A stretch of 64,000 bases of DNA, taken from NCBI GenBank assembly GCA_001725255.1, contig MEFV01000012.1, forward strand, positions 1 to 64,000, given 5' to 3'. The notes under the pieces are model-generated. The model ran no database searches. It was not told the DNA's origin and saw nothing but the letters and a program-made list of their open reading frames with translations. Position 1 is the first letter of the stretch. Every line of letters starts with the position of its first letter. Position numbers and translations under genes: made by a program. Origin of the DNA: Comamonas sp. SCN 67-35. GTDB taxonomy: Bacteria > Pseudomonadota > Gammaproteobacteria > Burkholderiales > Burkholderiaceae_C. Of the stretch, positions 59,539 to 64,000 are shown piece after piece.

Positions 59539-59557
59539 CAAGAGGAGACGGCTGCCC

Positions 59558-60718
59558 ATGGATTTTGAACTCAGCGACGACCAGCGCGCCTATGCCGAGA
59601 GCGCGCGCCAGTTCGCGCAAAGCGAATTCGCCCCGCACGCCGCCCGATGGGACGAAGAGGCCATCTTCCCGCGCGAGGCGATCGCCAAGGCCGGTGAGCT
59701 GGGTTTTTGCGGCCTGTACGCGCCCGAGAACGCCGGGGGCCTGGCGCTCACCCGGCTCGACACCACGCTGGTGTTCGAGGAACTCGCGGCCGTCGACCCC
59801 TCGACCACGGCCTTCATCTCCATCCACAACATGGCCACCTGGATGCTCGGCACCTGGGCCACGGACGAGGTGCGCACCGAATGGGGGCCGCAACTCACCA
59901 GCGGGCAGAAACTGGCGAGCTACTGCCTGACCGAGCCCGGCAGCGGCTCGGACGCGGCCAGCATCAAGACGCGCGCCGAGCTGCGAGGTGACGAATACGT
60001 CATCAACGGCGGCAAGGCCTTCATCAGCGGCGCGGGCTCGACCGACGTGCTGGTGCTCATGGCGCGCACGGGCGACGCAGGCGCGGGCGGCATCAGCGCC
60101 TTTGCCGTGCCCGCACACTTGAGCGGCATCAGCTACGGCAAGAAGGAACACAAGATGGGCTGGAACAGTCAGCCCACGCGCACCATCAGCTTCGACAACG
60201 TGCGCCTGCCCGCGAGCCACCGGCTCGGCCGCGAGGGCGAGGGCTTCAAGATCGCGATGAAGGGCCTGGACGGCGGGCGCATCAACATCGCCACCTGCTC
60301 GGTCGGCGCGGCGCAGGGCGCGCTCGCGCACGCGCAGCGCTACATCCAGGAGCGCAAGCAGTTCGGCAAGCCGCTCGCGGGCTTTCAGGCGCTGCAGTTC
60401 AAGCTCGCCGACATGGCGACCGACCTCGTCGCCGCGCGCCAGATGGTGCGCCTGGCGGCCACCAAGCTCGACGCCGGTGCGGTTGATGCCACGACCTACT
60501 GCGCCATGGCCAAGCGCTTTGCCACCGATGCGTGCTTCAACGTCATCAACGAGGCGCTGCAACTGCACGGCGGCTACGGCTACCTGCGCGACTTTCCGCT
60601 CGAGCGCCTGCTGCGCGACGCGCGCGTGCACCAGATCCTGGAAGGCACGAACGAAATCATGCGCGTGATCGTCGGGCGGCGCATGCTCGACGGCGACGCG
60701 CCGGACGCCATCCGCTAG
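59558..60718 (+). CDS. Acyl-CoA dehydrogenase, likely isobutyryl-CoA dehydrogenase
   Basis: 386 residues from ATG 59558. It has the flavin-dependent acyl-CoA dehydrogenase fold with YCLTEPGSGSDAASIKTRA, KAFISGAGSTDVLVLMARTG and the C-terminal IYQILEGTNEIMR-type motif (VHQILEGTNEIMRVIVGRRM). The catalytic glutamate is expected in LLRDARVHQILEGTNE. Between mmsA and mmsB it most likely oxidises isobutyryl-CoA to methacrylyl-CoA in valine breakdown; a short- or branched-chain substrate in general is certain. Confidence 0.9.
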   Translation: MDFELSDDQRAYAESARQFAQSEFAPHAARWDEEAIFPREAIAKAGELGFCGLYAPENAGGLALTRLDTTLVFEELAAVDPSTTAFISIHNMATWMLGTWATDEVRTEWGPQLTSGQKLASYCLTEPGSGSDAASIKTRAELRGDEYVINGGKAFISGAGSTDVLVLMARTGDAGAGGISAFAVPAHLSGISYGKKEHKMGWNSQPTRTISFDNVRLPASHRLGREGEGFKIAMKGLDGGRINIATCSVGAAQGALAHAQRYIQERKQFGKPLAGFQALQFKLADMATDLVAARQMVRLAATKLDAGAVDATTYCAMAKRFATDACFNVINEALQLHGGYGYLRDFPLERLLRDARVHQILEGTNEIMRVIVGRRMLDGDAPDAIR

Positions 60719-60730
60719 GCCACCCGCCAC

Positions 60731-61114
60731 ATGCCCGCTCTGCCCATCAGCCCCGAAGCACTGCACCTGATCGCCGCTGTGCAGGACGCACTGGCCGAGC
60801 GCCTGGGCACGCAGGCCACGGTGCAGGAGCGCACGCTCTTCGGCTGCCATGCCTTCATGGTGGACGGCAAGCTGTGTCTGGGCGTCAAGGGCGACGAACT
60901 GCTCGTGCGCCTGCCGCCCGCGCTGCACGACGCCGTGGCCGAAACCCCCGGCCTGCGCGAACTGGACCCGCGCGGCGGCATGCCCGGTTACTTCTGGGTC
61001 GAGCCCGCGGGCTACGCCACCCGGGCGCAGTGGCTGCACTGGGTTGACGCCGCGCTGGCGTACAACCCGCAGGCCCGCGCCACGCCGCGCCGTCGCAGAA
61101 AGGCCGTCGTGTGA
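60731..61114 (+). CDS. TfoX N-terminal domain protein
   Basis: 127 residues. The TfoX_N domain (residues 10-105) has the family pattern VQERTLFGCHAFMVDGKLCL, GVKGDELLVRL, GGMPGYFWVEP. The C-terminus is basic (RRRRKAVV). The competence regulator TfoX has a second domain that is absent here; single-domain members have no known function. It lies 12 bp after the acyl-CoA dehydrogenase. Its TGA is contributed by a dispersed repeat. Confidence 0.82.
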   Translation: MPALPISPEALHLIAAVQDALAERLGTQATVQERTLFGCHAFMVDGKLCLGVKGDELLVRLPPALHDAVAETPGLRELDPRGGMPGYFWVEPAGYATRAQWLHWVDAALAYNPQARATPRRRRKAVV

Positions 61115-61166
61115 TTTCAAGTCTTTTTGGCCTCTATCGCCCAACCAGCAAGCGCAACCAGCTAGC
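61112..61166 (-). repeat. Dispersed hairpin repeat, copy E
   Basis: On the plus strand: TGATTTCAAGTCTTTTTGGC, CTCTATCGCCCAACCAGCAA, GCGCAACCAGCTAGC. It supplies the stop codon of the TfoX-N gene and fills most of the gap before mmsB. Confidence 0.6.
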
Positions 61167-61207
61167 AAAGCAATAGTTCACCCCCCCACTCACTTCAGGA
61201 GACACAC

Positions 61208-62104
61208 ATGCAAATCGCCTTCATCGGCCTGGGCCACATGGGCGGCCCCATGGCCATCAACCTGCACAAGGCCGGACACAAGGTCCAGGCGTTCGACCTC
61301 GTCCCCGCCGCGTGCGAAGCCGCCAAGGCCGCGGGCGTCTCGATCGCTGACAGCAGCGAGGCCGCCGTGAAGGGCGCCGAGGTCGTCATCAGCATGCTGC
61401 CCGCGAGCCACCATGTGGACGGCCTGTACCTGGGCCGTGACGGCCAGGGCGGGCTGCTCGCGCACATCGCCAAGGGCACGCTGGTGATCGACAGCTCGAC
61501 GATCGCCGCGGCCACCAGCCAGAAAGTAGCCAAGGCCGCGCAGGCGGCGGGCCTGGCGTTCATCGACGCGCCGGTCTCGGGCGGCGTGGGCGGCGCGGTC
61601 GCGGGCACGCTCACCTTCATGGTCGGCGGCACCGATGCCGACCTGGCGCGCGCGCGCCCGGTGCTGGAAAAAATGGGCGCCAACATCTTTCACGCGGGCG
61701 CCGTGGGCGCGGGCCAGACCGCCAAGATCTGCAACAACATGCTGCTGGGCATCCTGATGATCGGCACCTCCGAGGCCATCGCGCTGGGCGTGGCCAACGG
61801 GCTCGACCCCAAGGTGCTCTCCGAGATCATGCGCCGCAGCTCGGGCGGCAACTGGGCACTCGAAAAGTACAACCCCTACCCCGGCGTGCACGAAAACGCC
61901 CCGGCCAGCAAGGGCTACGCGGGCGGCTTCGGCACCGACCTGATGCTCAAGGACCTGGGCCTGGCGCAAGAGGCTGCCACGGCCGTGCGCGCCGCCACGC
62001 CGCTCGGGGGCCTGGCGCGCGCGCTGTACGCCGCGCACAGCCTGGCAGGGCATGGGCCGCAAGACTTTTCCAGCGTGATCAAGCTGGTGCAGAAGAAGCC
62101 GTAA
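61208..62104 (+). CDS. mmsB: 3-hydroxyisobutyrate dehydrogenase
   Basis: 298 residues. The NAD-binding motif is IAFIGLGHMGGPMAINLHKAG. The substrate-binding motif is DAPVSGGVGGAVAGTLTFMVGG and the catalytic lysine lies in GAGQTAKICNNMLLG. A FGTDLMLKDLGLA motif is near the C-terminus. It oxidises 3-hydroxyisobutyrate to methylmalonate semialdehyde, the substrate of MmsA. It ends the valine cluster; the enoyl-CoA hydratase and 3-hydroxyisobutyryl-CoA hydrolase needed between are not in this window. Confidence 0.94.
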   Translation: MQIAFIGLGHMGGPMAINLHKAGHKVQAFDLVPAACEAAKAAGVSIADSSEAAVKGAEVVISMLPASHHVDGLYLGRDGQGGLLAHIAKGTLVIDSSTIAAATSQKVAKAAQAAGLAFIDAPVSGGVGGAVAGTLTFMVGGTDADLARARPVLEKMGANIFHAGAVGAGQTAKICNNMLLGILMIGTSEAIALGVANGLDPKVLSEIMRRSSGGNWALEKYNPYPGVHENAPASKGYAGGFGTDLMLKDLGLAQEAATAVRAATPLGGLARALYAAHSLAGHGPQDFSSVIKLVQKKP

Positions 62105-62206
62105 GACGCGTCCCTTCTCTCGACGACACGCGGGCGCCGGGGTGGTTCACCTCGGCGCCCGCTGCGCTCAGGGCCGGCGCTGCGCACTCACGCGCCCGGC
62201 GGCCCA

Positions 62207-62929
62207 TCACCCCGGCGGCGCGGGCAGCCACGGCCCGAGCGCCTCCTGCGCAAACGCCGGCCAGTGCCGGTTGGCCATCGGGTTCGCCGGACTCGGATGC
62301 AGCAGGTAGCGCACCGGCAGCGCATCGCCCACCACCGATTGCACGCGCGCCTGCGCGTAGCGTCCCAGCGCGACGACGGCCTGCGGATCGAGCCGCTCGA
62401 TCACCCGCGCGAGCGCCGCGTCGCACGGCGCTTGCATCTGCCGCTGCTCTTGGGCGCTGAGCGCCGAAGGGATCAGGTTGTGCCCGTCGCCCAGAAACAG
62501 CAGCGGGCAGTAGTTCCAGGTGAAGAAACACTCGAAGAAGCGCTCTGGCGTGCCCACGCGCTCGGCCGCCCAGCCCCACAGGCGCTTGCCGCTGCCCTCG
62601 TCACGCGTGCACGCCATGCCGAGGATGGGGTATTTCGGGTGCTGCTCGGGAAGCGGGCGGCCGAGCTTCATGTCGATGTGAAACCACTCGCGCACCGCAC
62701 TCACGTTGCCGAACGGCACGCCGGTCTGCGCCATGCCCCAGGGGCCGGGATTCATGCCCACGAGCAGCACGCGGCCCTGCCCCGCGCCAAAGCGTTCAAG
62801 GAACTGGCGGTAGCCATCCCAGGCATAGCGCAGCGGGTTGTAGACGTGGCTCGGGGTGCGCCAGGCGAGCGCATCGAGTTCGCGCGCCAGATCGCCCGCG
62901 ACCTGGCCGAGTGAGGAAACAGCCGTCAT
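62207..62929 (-). CDS. SMUG-like uracil-DNA glycosylase
   Basis: 240 residues. The active-site motif GMNPGPWGMAQTGVPFGN and the C-terminal motif HPSPANPMANRHWP are those of family-3 (SMUG1) uracil-DNA glycosylases. WNYCPLLFLGDGHNLIPSAL is also conserved. It removes uracil and oxidised pyrimidines from DNA. SMUG enzymes are mostly animal; bacterial members occur sporadically. It lies 13 bp downstream of the MFS gene on the same strand. Confidence 0.87.
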   Translation of the reverse strand: MTAVSSLGQVAGDLARELDALAWRTPSHVYNPLRYAWDGYRQFLERFGAGQGRVLLVGMNPGPWGMAQTGVPFGNVSAVREWFHIDMKLGRPLPEQHPKYPILGMACTRDEGSGKRLWGWAAERVGTPERFFECFFTWNYCPLLFLGDGHNLIPSALSAQEQRQMQAPCDAALARVIERLDPQAVVALGRYAQARVQSVVGDALPVRYLLHPSPANPMANRHWPAFAQEALGPWLPAPPG

Positions 62930-62942
62930 GCCGCGATCGTAG

Positions 62943-64000
62943 CTACCACGCGCCCCGGTGCTCGGGCACGCGCGCGACCACGGGCAGCAGCGCCAGCGAG
63001 AGCAGCGCCAGCAACGCGTAGCTCATGGCCAGCACCTGCGCCGCATCCGTCCCCATGGCCATGGCCGACGTGAGAACGGCCAGCACGATGATCACGCCCA
63101 GCTCCTGCGCCGTGGCGCGCAGCGCCGACATCGTGGCCGCGCGATCGGGCACGAGCTGCAACGCGGCGTTGCGGCTTGCGGGCCCCATCACGCCACCGCT
63201 CGCGCCCATGAAGACCGAGGCCAGCGCCAGCCACGCCCAGGGCGAGAGCCCCAGGCGCGGCTCCAGCGCCAGCAGCAGCGCGCCCAGGCCCGCGAGCACG
63301 CCGCCGACGTAAAACGGCCAGCGGTAACCGCTCCAGCGCAGCGCCCAGGCCGCAAGCGGCCCGAGGATGAAGGCCACCACGCCCTGCGCGACGAGCAGCG
63401 TGGCGGCATCGAGCGCCGACAGCCCGTAGCGCGTGGCGGCGTACAGCGGCACCAGCGTCACCGCACCCGAGATCACGCCGCCATAGGTCGCATTGAGAAA
63501 ATTGGTGGCCGCGAAGCCCGGGCCGTGAATCAGGCGCGGCGGCAGAAAAGGCTCGGCCACGCGGGCGATGTGGCGAAAAAACGCCCAGCCGGCCAGCAAC
63601 GCCAGCCCCAGCGGCGCCAGAAACGGCCACGAGAGCACCCGCACCCCAGTATTGCCCAGCACGCTCGCCGCCAACATGCCTGCGATGACCGCCACGCCCA
63701 GTAGCAGCATGCCTGGCACGTCCATGCGCCGGCGCGAGCACTCCTCGGCGCGATCGGGCGGGATCAGCCACAGGCCCAGCAACGCCATTGCCAGGCCGAT
63801 GGGCACGTTGACGAAGAACACATCGCGCCAGCTCGCATAGGTGACGAACAGCCCGCCGAAAACCGGCCCGATCAGCGCGCCCACCGAAAACACCGCGCCG
63901 AACAGGCCGAGCACGCGGTCGCGGCTGGCGCCGAACCAGGCCACGACGATGCCCGTGGCCGCAGGCGTGAGCCCCGCGCCGCCTATGGCCTGCAGCGCGC
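62943..64000 (-). CDS. MFS exporter, DHA2 (EmrB/QacA) type, partial
   Basis: The reading frame enters from the right edge, so the N-terminus is missing. The visible 352 residues begin ALQAIGGAGLTPAATGIV, the DHA2 motif C/D region, then GPVFGGLFVTYASWRDVFFVNVPIG, another DHA2 hallmark. About ten membrane helices are visible. It is probably a proton-driven exporter of drugs or small metabolites. No regulator or membrane-fusion protein is visible within the window. Confidence 0.85.
   Translation of the reverse strand, partial: ALQAIGGAGLTPAATGIVVAWFGASRDRVLGLFGAVFSVGALIGPVFGGLFVTYASWRDVFFVNVPIGLAMALLGLWLIPPDRAEECSRRRMDVPGMLLLGVAVIAGMLAASVLGNTGVRVLSWPFLAPLGLALLAGWAFFRHIARVAEPFLPPRLIHGPGFAATNFLNATYGGVISGAVTLVPLYAATRYGLSALDAATLLVAQGVVAFILGPLAAWALRWSGYRWPFYVGGVLAGLGALLLALEPRLGLSPWAWLALASVFMGASGGVMGPASRNAALQLVPDRAATMSALRATAQELGVIIVLAVLTSAMAMGTDAAQVLAMSYALLALLSLALLPVVARVPEHRGAW

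Overview
The window is GC-rich proteobacterial chromosome. Its gene content and order point to a betaproteobacterium of the Burkholderiales, most likely Comamonadaceae (Acidovorax-like): a class I phaC-phaA-phaB set, smc-zipA-ligA, a trimeric porin of the Omp32 type, a propionyl-CoA carboxylase/methylmalonyl-CoA mutase cluster next to a GntR gene, and many copies of a short AGCTGNCAGCGCTTG...CAAGCGCT intergenic repeat. This assignment rests on recognition, not on a search.

Layout. 1-4.5 kb is an accessory island: a C-terminally truncated IS5-type transposase, then three toxin-antitoxin modules (AT-rich VapBC, BrnT with an XRE-type partner, HipBA). 4.7-6.4 kb holds an orphan ThDP enzyme. 6.4-15.6 kb is the propionate module: a VOC-family candidate epimerase, a DUF167 gene, pccA, pccB, meaB, mutase, and a divergent GntR regulator. 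A fourth toxin-antitoxin pair (RHH/PIN) sits between meaB and the mutase. 15.7-28 kb carries dusA, phaZ coupled to an rnfB-like ferredoxin, a chemoreceptor with a C-terminal sensor, pilU, an ABC-F ATPase and the PHB synthesis genes. 28-35.7 kb has pgeF, an FAH-family hydrolase, a NUDIX hydrolase and a membrane-glycolipid cassette (two GT39-like enzymes, a ChbG-like deacetylase, GT2, GtrA). 35.8-40.8 kb is a proVW-proX-proX betaine/proline transporter, preceded by a strongly structured leader or small RNA; the first proX has an in-frame amber codon. 40.8-45.6 kb has a porin, an SH3b protein, a response regulator, a hybrid kinase and a DUF2249 protein. 45.7-56.8 kb has a patatin, ligA, zipA, smc and a large GGDEF/EAL protein. 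56.8-62.1 kb is valine catabolism (LysR regulator, mmsA, acyl-CoA dehydrogenase, a TfoX-N gene, mmsB). The window ends with a SMUG-like uracil-DNA glycosylase and a partial MFS exporter.

How the genes connect. Valine degradation (mms genes) yields propionyl-CoA. PccAB, the epimerase candidate and the mutase convert it to succinyl-CoA. phaA, phaB and phaC store acetyl-CoA as PHB and phaZ remobilises it. The window is therefore rich in acyl-CoA and carbon-storage metabolism, with an accessory toxin-antitoxin island at its left end. I saw no tRNA, rRNA or CRISPR array.

The observations I find most unusual are: (1) a roughly 125-nt structured RNA starting just after a TATAAT box upstream of proV; (2) the dispersed hairpin repeat, which also appears inside conserved coding sequence (mutase, ChbG, meaB 3' end, ligA 5' end) and supplies several stop codons; (3) a perfect 30-bp palindrome containing the stop codons of two convergent genes; (4) predicted leaderless promoters for two adjacent divergent toxin-antitoxin operons; (5) a PIN/RHH module lodged inside the methylmalonyl-CoA gene set.
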